From positions 4,588,001 through 4,652,000 of the forward strand of contig OZ241971.1 in NCBI GenBank assembly GCA_965204155.1: a DNA stretch of 64,000 nt, given 5' to 3'. A model generated the notes under the pieces. It had not been told where the DNA came from and did not search any database. It worked only from the letters and a program-made list of their open reading frames with translations. Both the position numbers and the translations under genes were made by a program. Source of the stretch: UBA6522 sp965204155 (lineage in GTDB: Bacteria > Pseudomonadota > Gammaproteobacteria > Steroidobacterales > Rariloculaceae). Of the stretch, positions 34,731 through 44,300 are shown piece by piece. How positions within the stretch are numbered: the first letter of the stretch is position 1; each line of letters begins with the position of its first letter.

Positions 34731-36721
34731 TGTCCGCAATGTTTCCTGAAAGGCGCCGTTCTTCGGGACACCTCCGTTGGCAAGAACACCGACGACCGTT
34801 TCTGCGCGGGATGTTTGCCGCAGCACTGGCGGTTTCGCTCAGCGCGTGCGGCGATAACACGGGGGTAGTAGACGACAGCGATACCCCCGGGATCGTAAAC
34901 CTTTCCGTGGAGCCGAGTTCGGTCACGGAAAGCGAGACACCGGTCACCGTCACGGTGACCGCGGCAATCGAGGGCGGTACCGCCCCGACCGAAACGGCCG
35001 TCACCGTGTCGCTGGCCGGCGATTCGGCAGACACCAACGATTTTGAAGAGGTCGAGCCGTTTCGGATCACGATTGCGGCCGGATCCGGATCCTCATCGGA
35101 AAGTATTTCGTTTGTTGCGACCGACGACGACGAAGATGAGGAAGACGAGACGGTGCGAGTGACCGGCACGGCCGCCGGGCTGACCGTCAATCCGGCGACC
35201 CTGACCATTGTCGACAACGATGAACCGTCGGAATCCGGCTGGGTCGCCGGACAGTTCCTGCCAGCGTCGACCTTTGCCGGCCAGTGCCTTGCACCCAGGA
35301 CCGGCATCGATCCCCGGACGAATCGTCCCTACCCCGACACGCGGGGCCAGACGGTGGACGAGAACAACTGGCTGCGATCCTGGAGCAACAACACCTACCT
35401 CTGGTACGACGAAATCGTCGATCGCGATCCGGGACGATACGACGACCCGCTGGACTACTTCGACCTGATGCGGACCAACGCCCGGACGGCCTCCGGCGCG
35501 CGCAAGGATCGATTTCACTTCACTTACGACACCGAGGTCTGGATCGCATTGTCGGAGTCGGGGGAATCTCCCGGATATGGCGCAACCTGGACGGTCATTT
35601 CCCGCTCGCCCCCGCGCGAGACCGCCATTGCCTACACCGACCCGGATACGCCGGCAACCGAAGCCGGACTTCTGCGGGGAGCCAGGATCGTTTCCGTGGA
35701 CGGCATCGACTTCGTCAATGCGGACGGCCAGGCAAACATCGACGCGATCAATGCCGCCCTGTATCCGGAGACGGCCGGCGAGACCCATTTGTTCGAATTC
35801 CGCGACGTCGGGGAGCAAACCACCCGTACCGTGGCACTGACCTCGCAAATCATCACCTCCACACCGGTCCAGCAAGTCGGCACACACACGTCACCGGCGG
35901 GGGTGACCGTCGGCTACCTGCTGTTCAACGACCACATCCGGACAGCCGAGGCCGCACTTATCGACGCTGTCCGTACATTCAATTCGGTAGACGGCGGCAT
36001 CCAGGACCTGATTGTCGACATGCGTTACAACCGCGGAGGATTCCTCTATATCGCCAGCGAACTGGGCTTCATGATCGCAGGCCAGGCGGCAACCGCGGGG
36101 CAAACCTTCGAACGGCTTGAATTCAACGACAAACACCCGGAAACCAATCCGGTAACCGGGCGGCCTCTGAGTCCCATTCCCTTCTACAATGCCCGGGAGA
36201 CTTCGTCAGGGAACGTAGAGCGGTTGCCGGAGCTGGCGCTGCGGCGCGTCCTGATACTCACCGGCCCGAATACCTGCTCCGCCAGCGAAACGGTAATCAA
36301 CAGCCTGCGCGGCATCGACATTGAAGTCATCCTGATCGGCGATCCAACCTGCGGTAAACCCTATGGCTTCTACGCGGCCGACAACTGCGGTACGAGCTAT
36401 TTCACGATTCAGTTCCGCGGCGTCAACGCCAAGGGGTACGGTGACTACGGGGACGGATTCGTACCCACTCCGGGGGCTACCGGGGACGAAGCCCAGGTAC
36501 CCGGATGCCGCGTCGCGGACGACCTGACTCGCGCTCTGGGCGATCCGGCCGAAGGGAGGCTGGCCGCCGCTCTGGCGTATCGCGACACAGGCACGTGCCC
36601 GGTATCCGGGGCGGCTTCTCAGGGGTTCGGCCGGGAAGCGGATGCACCCGACGATCCGGGGTCCGGGGACGGCATCGTCCACAAGCCGCCCTGGCTGACC
36701 AATCGGATCATCGAACACTAG
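34730..36721 (+). CDS. S41-family peptidase lipoprotein with Calx-beta-like N-terminal domain
   Basis: A 663-residue exported lipoprotein (lipobox SLSAC about residue 40). Next comes a Calx-beta-like immunoglobulin-type domain (VNLSVEPSSVTESE ... TLTIVDNDEPSE), an acidic stretch with many D/E, a short helical segment and a PDZ-like region (EAGLLRGARIVSVDG). The S41 protease core is seen in MRYNRGGFLY, the nucleophile region TGPNTCSASETVIN and the lysine-containing DPTCGKPYGF. C-terminal processing-type S41 proteases cut exported proteins. It starts on the stop codon of the preceding secreted-protein gene. Acidic loops may bind calcium (inference). Confidence 0.85.
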   Translation: MSAMFPERRRSSGHLRWQEHRRPFLRGMFAAALAVSLSACGDNTGVVDDSDTPGIVNLSVEPSSVTESETPVTVTVTAAIEGGTAPTETAVTVSLAGDSADTNDFEEVEPFRITIAAGSGSSSESISFVATDDDEDEEDETVRVTGTAAGLTVNPATLTIVDNDEPSESGWVAGQFLPASTFAGQCLAPRTGIDPRTNRPYPDTRGQTVDENNWLRSWSNNTYLWYDEIVDRDPGRYDDPLDYFDLMRTNARTASGARKDRFHFTYDTEVWIALSESGESPGYGATWTVISRSPPRETAIAYTDPDTPATEAGLLRGARIVSVDGIDFVNADGQANIDAINAALYPETAGETHLFEFRDVGEQTTRTVALTSQIITSTPVQQVGTHTSPAGVTVGYLLFNDHIRTAEAALIDAVRTFNSVDGGIQDLIVDMRYNRGGFLYIASELGFMIAGQAATAGQTFERLEFNDKHPETNPVTGRPLSPIPFYNARETSSGNVERLPELALRRVLILTGPNTCSASETVINSLRGIDIEVILIGDPTCGKPYGFYAADNCGTSYFTIQFRGVNAKGYGDYGDGFVPTPGATGDEAQVPGCRVADDLTRALGDPAEGRLAAALAYRDTGTCPVSGAASQGFGREADAPDDPGSGDGIVHKPPWLTNRIIEH

Positions 36722-36765
36722 TGCTCTATTCGGCTGATACGCAATTGCCGGGCCGATAGAGCGCT
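36720..36765. terminator. Hairpin between the S41 peptidase and aldolase genes
   Basis: An imperfect inverted repeat of about 14 bp (GTGCTCTATTCGGC / GCCGATAGAGCGC, one bulged T and one G-T wobble) begins at the peptidase stop codon. It can form a stable stem but has no T-run, so it may be a Rho-type 3' protector or attenuator rather than an intrinsic terminator. Confidence 0.4.
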
Positions 36766-36868
36766 GGTTCCTGCTGTATACTTCCCGACTGTTCCGGCGG
36801 TGCATCATTCGCCGGATCGCAACCAACCACTCCTTACGGATCAGCTACACGGGGAGCATCGGATTTCC

Positions 36869-37762
36869 ATGTCTATCGCACAGGATCAACTTGACAAGGT
36901 ACGCACGCAGGACGGATTCATCGCGGCTTTGGATCAGAGCGGCGGGAGCACGCCGAAGGCACTGAGGCTTTACGGTGTGGGCGAGGATGCCTACGCCGGC
37001 GACGATGAGATGTTCGACGTGGTGCACGCGATGCGCACCAGAATCGTGACCAGCACCGTGTTCAACGGCGAGCGGATTCTCGGCGCCATCCTGTTCGAGA
37101 ACACGCTCGACAGGGACATCGGCGGGATGAACTCGGCCCGGTATCTCTGGCAGGAAAAGAACGTCGCGCCCTTCCTCAAGGTCGACAAGGGCCTGGCGCC
37201 GGTGGGGGACGGCGTGCAGATGATGAACCCGATTCCCAACCTTTCGGAGCTGCTGGACAAGGCCAGCTCGAGAAACGTGTTCGGCACGAAAATGCGCTCG
37301 GTGATCAAGTCCGCCGACGCGGTCGGCATCGAACGGGTGGTCAGTCAGCAATTCGAGATCGGGCGGCAGATCGTGGCGGCCGGATTGATGCCCATCATCG
37401 AACCGGAAATCGATATCCACGCGCCCGACAAGCGTGAGGCGGAAGACCTGCTGAAAGATCAGTTGCTGGCGCATCTGAACGATCTTTCGGCCGACGAGCT
37501 GGTGATGTTCAAGCTGACCTTGCCGGAGGAACCGGGTCTGTACCAGGGATGCCTGGAGCATCCGAACCTGCTGAAGCTGGTTGCTCTCTCCGGCGGCTAC
37601 AGCCGTGAAGAGGCCAATCGCCGGTTGGCGGAAAACCCCGGCATGGTCGCGAGTTTCTCCAGGGCCCTGACCGAAGGACTCAACGCCCGGCAGTCAGACG
37701 ACGCATTCAACGCCATGCTGGATGCCTCGATCCAGACGATTTTCGACGCGTCCTGTACCTGA
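36869..37762 (+). CDS. fda: Class I fructose-bisphosphate aldolase
   Basis: Cleaves fructose-1,6-bisphosphate into dihydroxyacetone phosphate and glyceraldehyde-3-phosphate through a lysine Schiff base. At 297 residues it has the size of the Staphylococcus-type class I enzyme. Motifs: LDQSGGSTPKAL near residue 22, GGMNSARYLWQEK, FLKVDKGL, IIEPEIDIHAPDK and the Schiff-base lysine K215 in LVMFKLTLPEEP. ATG 36869 has GGGGAG upstream, so the longer frame is rejected. It is a single gene, convergent with a minus-strand secreted-protein gene. Confidence 0.92.
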   Translation: MSIAQDQLDKVRTQDGFIAALDQSGGSTPKALRLYGVGEDAYAGDDEMFDVVHAMRTRIVTSTVFNGERILGAILFENTLDRDIGGMNSARYLWQEKNVAPFLKVDKGLAPVGDGVQMMNPIPNLSELLDKASSRNVFGTKMRSVIKSADAVGIERVVSQQFEIGRQIVAAGLMPIIEPEIDIHAPDKREAEDLLKDQLLAHLNDLSADELVMFKLTLPEEPGLYQGCLEHPNLLKLVALSGGYSREEANRRLAENPGMVASFSRALTEGLNARQSDDAFNAMLDASIQTIFDASCT

Positions 37763-37832
37763 GCCCGGGCAGCGGCCCGTATTTCAGCGACCTTCCTTCG
37801 CGAGTGACGGAGGAAATGGGCGGCGGGCAGGC

Positions 37833-38642
37833 CTACCGCACGTTGTCGTGGTGCGACAGATCCTGCATGTGCGGCAGGTCGCGCTCGATGCAGGGTGCTG
37901 CCTCCACCAGTTCCCGGTCGGTCAGGTGCGCGATACGCGGCCGTTGCTGCCAGGGTTCCGCGAGAACAGCCGGGTCGTGGGAAATTGCCTGCCACTCCAG
38001 CGTATCGCCGGTTCGGGTCAGGCGCTCCACTACGCGCAGGTCCCCCGTGTGGAATGATCCGTCGTCGGTGAGCCACGTCTCGTCGATCAGGTTCACCGTT
38101 TCCACGACCAGCGTGTCGCCCTCCCAATAGCCCACGGAATCGCCCAGATAGGTTTCCTCCACGTCCGGGCGGTAACCGCGGCCGTCGGTGGGAATGATGC
38201 GAAAGTAGTTGCCGTTGACGTCGTCGTAGAGGAACACGATCTGTCCGGGGATCTGCACAATCTTGTCCGGCGGGCCGATACGCGGCAAACCCGGGTTGCG
38301 GCACCGGAGCACCGGGTCCTCTTCGACCTGGCGCGCTTCCAGATCCCTCACCTTGTCCACGAATTCCGGCCGGTACGCGGGCCGTTCCGGAGGCAGACGA
38401 ACCGCGTTCGACGGGGGTGCAGACTCCGGCTGCGGACAGCCCGTCACGCAGATACTTCCGTTGATATTCTGCGGTCTGACGAAGTCGATCCCCGAACCGT
38501 TGTCCCAGGTGCCGTTCAGGTCCGGGTGCCCCTCCGCAGTGCGCGGCGTCCCAATCGTCCCCGGCGCACCATCCTGCGCCAGGCTCAAGCCCGGGACCAA
38601 CACGGCCGCAGCGAGCAAGGCGGTCTGTATTCGAATCATCAT
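37833..38642 (-). CDS. Secreted partner-domain protein (C-type, stand-alone)
   Basis: A 269-residue exported protein with a signal peptide ending LSLAQ. It contains only the C-type domain: GTPRTAEGHPDLNGTWDN at the front, FRIIPTDGRGYRPD and GDSVGYWEGDTLVVETVN in the middle. The RTAEGHPDLNGTW opening is common in secreted proteins of uncultured Acidobacteria and Gammaproteobacteria. AAGGAG lies six bases before ATG 38642. Directly upstream, at 38713-39096, is a stand-alone DUF6152-like gene, repeating the N-then-C gene order seen at 25849/24796. Function unknown. Confidence 0.75.
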   Translation of the reverse strand: MMIRIQTALLAAAVLVPGLSLAQDGAPGTIGTPRTAEGHPDLNGTWDNGSGIDFVRPQNINGSICVTGCPQPESAPPSNAVRLPPERPAYRPEFVDKVRDLEARQVEEDPVLRCRNPGLPRIGPPDKIVQIPGQIVFLYDDVNGNYFRIIPTDGRGYRPDVEETYLGDSVGYWEGDTLVVETVNLIDETWLTDDGSFHTGDLRVVERLTRTGDTLEWQAISHDPAVLAEPWQQRPRIAHLTDRELVEAAPCIERDLPHMQDLSHHDNVR

Positions 38643-38712
38643 GGTGCACTCCTTATCGGTGACGGTGGGTCGACGCCGAATCAGTTCCGGGACAGCGCCG
38701 GAACGTCGCCTG

Positions 38713-39096
38713 TCAACTCGCCGAAATCTGAAAGTACCGGCCGTCCTCGAAAGTAATCCGGCGGATCCAGCCGACATTGGGTAGCGTATGGGATTCGATC
38801 CCGGTGACCGTCACCGGAGTACCGTTGCCCTCCAGCATCGCCTTGGTGATACCTGCCTTGCGCATGAAGGCGGTCGGGGCGGTCTCCAGTTGCCATGGTG
38901 TGACGCTGCCGTCCTCTTCCGTCACTGCCAGATGCAGGTAGATGTGGGGATTGATCCACTCCACTTCCGTGACGACACCGTTGATCTCGAATGGCCTTTC
39001 GGAGTCGAAGACGCCTGAAACCGAATGGTGACCCCGGGCCACTGCCAGTGCGGCCATGGCGGCTGCGACCACCGTAAGCCCTTTCCAAGTCCTCAT
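38713..39096 (-). CDS. Secreted DUF6152-like protein
   Basis: A 127-residue exported protein; the signal peptide (MRTWKGLTVVAAAMAALAVA) leads into RGHHSVSGVFDSERP, then TEVEWINPHIYLHLAV, W-Q-L-E-T-A-P and GTPVTVTGIESHTLPN. This is the standard stand-alone form of the family. ATG 39096 is chosen because it opens the signal peptide; the longer frame adds 96 unrelated residues. It is followed by the C-type gene 70 bases later. Function unknown. Confidence 0.77.
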   Translation of the reverse strand: MRTWKGLTVVAAAMAALAVARGHHSVSGVFDSERPFEINGVVTEVEWINPHIYLHLAVTEEDGSVTPWQLETAPTAFMRKAGITKAMLEGNGTPVTVTGIESHTLPNVGWIRRITFEDGRYFQISAS

Positions 39097-39269
39097 GAGC
39101 GAAACCTCGGCGGAATAATCCGCATGCGACTTGGTATACCCCATTTTTCCTGCCTGCACAACAACCTGCAAGCGGTCGCGGTCCCGGAGTTTTCTCGCGA
39201 AGAAGAACGGGTCTAGGGCCAAATCCTCCCGCGTCAACGTCCCCTCCCCGGTGTGAGAGAATCCCGCCG

Positions 39270-40154
39270 ATGAAAGCCGCCCGACTCGCTGCCTTCTGCA
39301 AGGCACACCGGCTGCCCGACTCGTTCCGGCGAGTCGCGGCCGCGCACTATGCTCCACTGGCGCGTTGGCTGCTTGAAACGCCATGGCCGGTACCGCCGAT
39401 CATCGGCATCTGCGGTGCGCAGGGAACGGGCAAATCGACGTTGGCTGAGTTTCTGGCAGCAGAACTGAACGATGTGGCCGCCTGGTCGGTCGCGGTGCTG
39501 TCGATGGACGATTTCTATCTATCCCGGGCCGAACGCCTTGAATTGAGCCGCACCGTTCATCCCTTGCTGGCCACGCGGGGGGCGCCCGGAACCCATGACT
39601 GCGAAATGATGGGCGACTACCTGCAGCGCCTCAGGCACCTTGGTGACGGCGAGTCAATGACGTTGCCCCGTTTCGACAAGAGCCGGGACGACCGGGCGGC
39701 GCCGGAAACCTGGCCGCGCGCGGCAGGCCCGTTGAACGCCATCATTCTGGAAGGCTGGTGCCTCGGAGTACCGCCACAGAATGCCGGTGAACTGGTCACG
39801 CCGGTCAACGAACTGGAGGCTCGTCATGACAGCGACGCCCGCTGGCGAACCTACGTCAATGACCGGCTTGGGGACGACTATGCGGAACTCTTCTCACGGC
39901 TGGACCGGTTGATCTTTCTCCGGACGCCGGACATGGACGCCGTGCTGCGCTGGCGAAGCGAGCAGGAAAGCAAGCTCATCGCAAGCACATCCGCCGGTCG
40001 GCCCGGGATCATGGACGCGCCGCAACTGAGGGAGTTCGTCCAGCACTTCGAGAGGCTTTCCAGGGTTGCCGTCGCCAGACTTCCGGCGACGGCAGATGTC
40101 ACGCTGGTGCTTGAAGCCTCCCACGAAGTCAGGGACAGCCTGTATCGACCATGA
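39270..40154 (+). CDS. P-loop kinase, probable D-glycerate 3-kinase (GLYK-like)
   Basis: A 294-residue kinase. The Walker A motif GAQGTGKST (about 49-57) is followed by VLSMDDFYLSR, the family-typical TVHPLLATRGAPGTHD block, LPRFDKSRDDR and ILEGWCLGV. These match the plant/yeast-type glycerate 3-kinase (GLYK / YGR205W) family, which phosphorylates D-glycerate to 3-phosphoglycerate. The location near a class I aldolase and sugar-acid-type oxidoreductases agrees with a central-carbon role. Some relatives in this family are annotated only as putative kinases. Confidence 0.82.
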   Translation: MKAARLAAFCKAHRLPDSFRRVAAAHYAPLARWLLETPWPVPPIIGICGAQGTGKSTLAEFLAAELNDVAAWSVAVLSMDDFYLSRAERLELSRTVHPLLATRGAPGTHDCEMMGDYLQRLRHLGDGESMTLPRFDKSRDDRAAPETWPRAAGPLNAIILEGWCLGVPPQNAGELVTPVNELEARHDSDARWRTYVNDRLGDDYAELFSRLDRLIFLRTPDMDAVLRWRSEQESKLIASTSAGRPGIMDAPQLREFVQHFERLSRVAVARLPATADVTLVLEASHEVRDSLYRP

Positions 40155-40218
40155 CCGGTCGGGTGTTGTCAGGCGCGTTCGGCAAAGTTGCCGGACAACG
40201 CGTCCCACCAGGGGGCTT

Positions 40219-41277
40219 CTAACTGCCGACCACCTGCACGGGCTGACCTTCCATCAGCCGCTCGGCGCCGCGGATCACGATGACGTCGCCAGCCGCAAGC
40301 GCGCCGTCAACTTCGATGAGATCCCCGTCGCCCACACCCGGCATCACCGGCACGCGCTGGGCGCGCTGTTCGGGTCCGACCCGAAACACAAAGGCGCCCT
40401 CGCGCCTCAGGACCAGCGCGTCGCGGGGTACCACGAGAGCCTGCTTGGGCGGCTCCGTAGGCACGTCGACACGTACGCTCTCGCCGACGATCCACTCCTC
40501 GGCCGGCACATCGATTCGCAGTTCGAACATGTGCGACTGGGGATCACCGATCGTCACGATGGTGCGCACCAGTCCCGGCCCCCGCCGATAGTCGTTGTAA
40601 ATGGGAACTTGTGAACCCACATCGAGAAATGCCACCGCGTTCAGCGGCGCACGCGCGGTCACCTCGATGCTCTCCGGGCTCACCAGGCGAATGACCTGAT
40701 CCAGGCGATTTATGTATTCGCCAGGATTGATCGACCGTTCGCTGACGACACCATCGAAGGGTGCCACGATCGTCATCTTGGCAATCTGGTCCTCGATCTG
40801 CCTGAGGCGAGCTTCGGCCACGGCCAGGTCCCCCCGCGCCACCTCCAGATTCGACCGCGTCTGATCCAGCAGACTCTCGGCCGCGATGCTCTCGGCCGCC
40901 AGAATCTCCAGCCGATCGACTTCAGGCTCCAGGAACGTAAGCCGACCCCACTCGCGTTCCACCTGGCCGCGGTATTCGTCGCGCTGGATTTCCAGGGTCG
41001 TACTCTCCAGGCGCACCACGGGATCGCCCTCTGCGACTACCGTGCCCACGTCGGCGAACCAGATGACGCGCCCCTCCACTTCCGTGGCCAGCCGCGAGTC
41101 CGCCCGGCTCACCACCGTCCCGGGTATGTTCACCGTGGGAGAGATTTCGGTGCGCCGGACCTCGTCCACGACCACCGGGGCAGGAGGCAACGCCATCTGC
41201 TGCGCCCCTGCCCACCAGGGCGCCAGAGCCGCCGCCCCGCATAGCAACACCCGAACCGCTTTATGTGGTTGCATCAT
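40219..41277 (-). CDS. RND efflux periplasmic adaptor (membrane-fusion protein)
   Basis: A 352-residue periplasmic adaptor that links the RND pump to an outer-membrane channel. After a signal peptide ending AGAQ come the first lipoyl half (VEGRVIWFADVGTVV), a coiled-coil hairpin (about residues 105-170), the second lipoyl half (IVAPFDGVVSERSINPGEYI) and a beta-barrel/membrane-proximal part (VVPRDALVLRREGAFVFRV). It lies 54 bases downstream of the RND permease in the same operon. No TolC-like gene is adjacent. Substrate unknown. Confidence 0.88.
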   Translation of the reverse strand: MMQPHKAVRVLLCGAAALAPWWAGAQQMALPPAPVVVDEVRRTEISPTVNIPGTVVSRADSRLATEVEGRVIWFADVGTVVAEGDPVVRLESTTLEIQRDEYRGQVEREWGRLTFLEPEVDRLEILAAESIAAESLLDQTRSNLEVARGDLAVAEARLRQIEDQIAKMTIVAPFDGVVSERSINPGEYINRLDQVIRLVSPESIEVTARAPLNAVAFLDVGSQVPIYNDYRRGPGLVRTIVTIGDPQSHMFELRIDVPAEEWIVGESVRVDVPTEPPKQALVVPRDALVLRREGAFVFRVGPEQRAQRVPVMPGVGDGDLIEVDGALAAGDVIVIRGAERLMEGQPVQVVGS

Positions 41278-41331
41278 GAACCCTTGTCCCCACGAACCGC
41301 TCGACATCCGGCCAACTTCCTGACGGATCGC

Positions 41332-44300
41332 TCAGCCACTTGCCAATACCCCGCCGTCAGCGGCGCCCCGGCGCTCCTCGCCGAGCCGCAGCAAGCTCGG
41401 CAGCAGGATCAGTGTAAACGCCGTGCTCACGCTCATGCCACCGACGATGACCGCCGCCATGCCGCGGTAGAGTTCGGTGCCGGAACCGGGCATCACCAGC
41501 AGCGGCAGCATTCCGAACAGGCTGGTCAGCGTGCTCATGAGGATGGGCCGCAGGCGGATGCGGACGGCCTTCTCCACCGCGTCGCGCCTTGCCACACCCG
41601 CGCGTTCGGACGAGCGCGTCTGGTACACCAGCAGGATCGCGTTGTTGACTACCAGCCCAAGCAGCGTGATGAAACCGATCATGGTCAGCAGGTCCATGGG
41701 CTGGAACACCAGCAGATCGGTGATCCGCAAGGCGACGACGCCGCCGACGGTCGCCAGCGGCAGCACCAACAACACCAGCAGGCTGTCCCTGAACGAGCGG
41801 AACAACGCGCTGACCAGCAGGTACAGGATGACGATCGCCAGCAGAAAGCTCCGTCCCATGTTGCCGAGCGCGATTTCCAGATTGTCGGCGCTGCCGTAGA
41901 AGCTCAGTTCCCCGTCCGCGGGAAGCTGGCTCAGCAAGACCGGCGCCACATCGGTCCGCAGCGCGGTCAGGGCCTCCTCCAACGACATGTCCGAAGGCGG
42001 CGTCACGATCAGGGTGATGGTGCGGCGCCGGTCCACCCGGCGAATCTGGTCGGGACCCACGGTGCGCTCGATGCGCACCAGCTCGCCGGCGGGAACCACG
42101 CCGGCCAGGGGCGTGGCGAGCGGTATCGCGGCCAGTTCTTCCGGGTCGCTCCAGTCGAGCCCGCGGACCACGATGTTGCGCTTCCTGATTCCGTCGAAGT
42201 ATTCGCCCACGAACAACCCGTCGCCCAGCGCCCGGGCGACGTCGGCCATGACGCTGCGGCTCCAGCCGACCTCCGCGATGCGCCGCTCGTCCGGGATCAG
42301 CCGCAGTTCCGGTTGCGCCAACTCCACGCCGGGGTCCGGCCGCACCTGCGCTCCGGGTATGGCCTGGGAAATCACGCCGATTCCGAGCCGTGCCGCCGCC
42401 AGCAGCGTTTCCACATCCTGGCCCTGGATGTTGACTTCGATGGACCGGGCGCCTTCCACCCGGGTAAAGACCGAGACGCGGTTCGCGAACGCCATCGTGT
42501 CGGGGAAGCCCGCCAGGATCTCGCCGTTGAAAACCTCCATGATGTCGTCCATGTCCCCGGGGTCCCGCGCGCGCGCGCCGACGAATCCGAACGTCCCCAT
42601 GATCCCGGCGAAGTAATAGTCGATCGCCGGCTCCTTCTCCCCGCTCCAGTACGGCGCCGCCCGCTCGGCGATGACGTCCACCAACTCCGTCTGCGCGGCC
42701 TCGATGCTCTGGCCCGGCGGCGGGAGCACGAAGGCGAACATCCAGTTCTGCCTTCCTTCGGGCAGGTAGTCCGCGGGCGGCAGCAGCAGCCAGGTGCCGC
42801 CGGCGGCCATTACGACCAGGCCGGCGATCCAGCCGTAGCGCCGCCGGGGCGTGTCCGTTGCGCGCATCACGAAGCGCGTGCCGCGCTCCCACCACGAGCG
42901 GTGGGGATCGTCCAGATTCACGCGCCGGAGCCAACTGTGGGCCGCCGTGGGGACCACCCCGATGGCGATGAACAGCGACACGACGACGGCCACCGAAATG
43001 GCGAACGCCAGGTCCGCGAAAAGCTGCGCCGAGAAATCCCGCAGGAACAGGATCGGCACGAAGATCGCCACCGTGGTGGCGGTTGAGGCCACCAGCGCGC
43101 CCCAGACCTGTTGCGGACCCGTCAGCGAGGCAGCGGAACTTCGTTCGCCGCTTTCCCGCAGGCGGACGATGTTCTCCAGCACGACGATGGAGGCGTCCAG
43201 CACCAGGCCCATGGCGAACGCCAGCGCGGCCAGGGAAACCACGTTGAGCGTGCGTCCCCCCACGTTGAGCGCGAGGAAGGAGAAGAACAGCGATACCGGG
43301 ATCGCGGTGGCGATCACCAGCGTGGCCTGGAAGCGGCGCAGGAACCACCACAGGATCCCCACCGCCAACGCGATGCCGAGCAACAGGTTGTTGCGTAGCG
43401 CCGCGATGGACAGCCCGATGTACTCGGTTTCGTCGTAGACCTGGTCCATGAGGAGGCCTTCCCGCGCCAGCGGGCCTTCCCGCAGTTCGCCGACCGCCGC
43501 CCTCACGTCCGCCATGACCTCGATGATGTTGATGCCCTCCTCGGGTGTCATGAACATGGCGATCGCGGGACCGTCAGCGTCGGTCAACACTACCGTCTGG
43601 TCCACGAGCCGGCGGTCCACCGCGGCGACGTCGCCCAGGCGCACGGGATTGCCGCCACGCCAGCCCAGGACCATGTCCTCGAATTCGGAGACGGCGTACT
43701 GGCCCGCGTAGCGCACCGTGTACTGGCGCCGGCCCACGTCGGTGAAGCCGCCGGTCGTGTCCGTGTTGTTTCCGGCCAGCGAGACGACCGAGGGCAACTG
43801 CACGTCCAGCGCGGCGGCCTTGTAGGGATCGAAGGTGATGCGAATCTCGGTTTCGCGCCCCCCGAAAATGCCCGCCACCGCCACGCCGTTGACGCGCTCC
43901 AAACGCGTTTGCACCACCTCTTCGACGAAATCGAGATACGTGTCAATGTCGTTCGTGTTGCCCTCGTCCGGGCGGACCGTGAACCACGCGGCGGTGTTCT
44001 CCTCCATCGACGAGCCCGTCACCAGCACCGGTTCGTCGGCGTCGGCGGGGTACCTCGGCACCTGGTTGAGCCGGTTCATCACCTCGATGAGGGCGCGCTC
44101 CACGGACATGCCCACGTCGAACGTCAACGCGACCGTGCCCAGGCCCTGGGTGGCCGTGGAAACCATCTGCTCCACGCCCGGCACGCCCCGCAGGACATCC
44201 TCCTGCACCTCGATGATCTCCGACTCCACTTCCTCGGGCGCCGCCGCGCGCCAGGCCGTGTTGATAGTGATCCGCGGAATGACCACCGTGGGAATCATCT

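Noticed and set aside
41263..43086. A long open frame on the + strand (607 codons) opposite the RND permease
   Set aside because: It is rich in Gln, His, Arg and Pro with no recognisable motif, and mirrors the well-supported RND gene. It is a GC-rich shadow.
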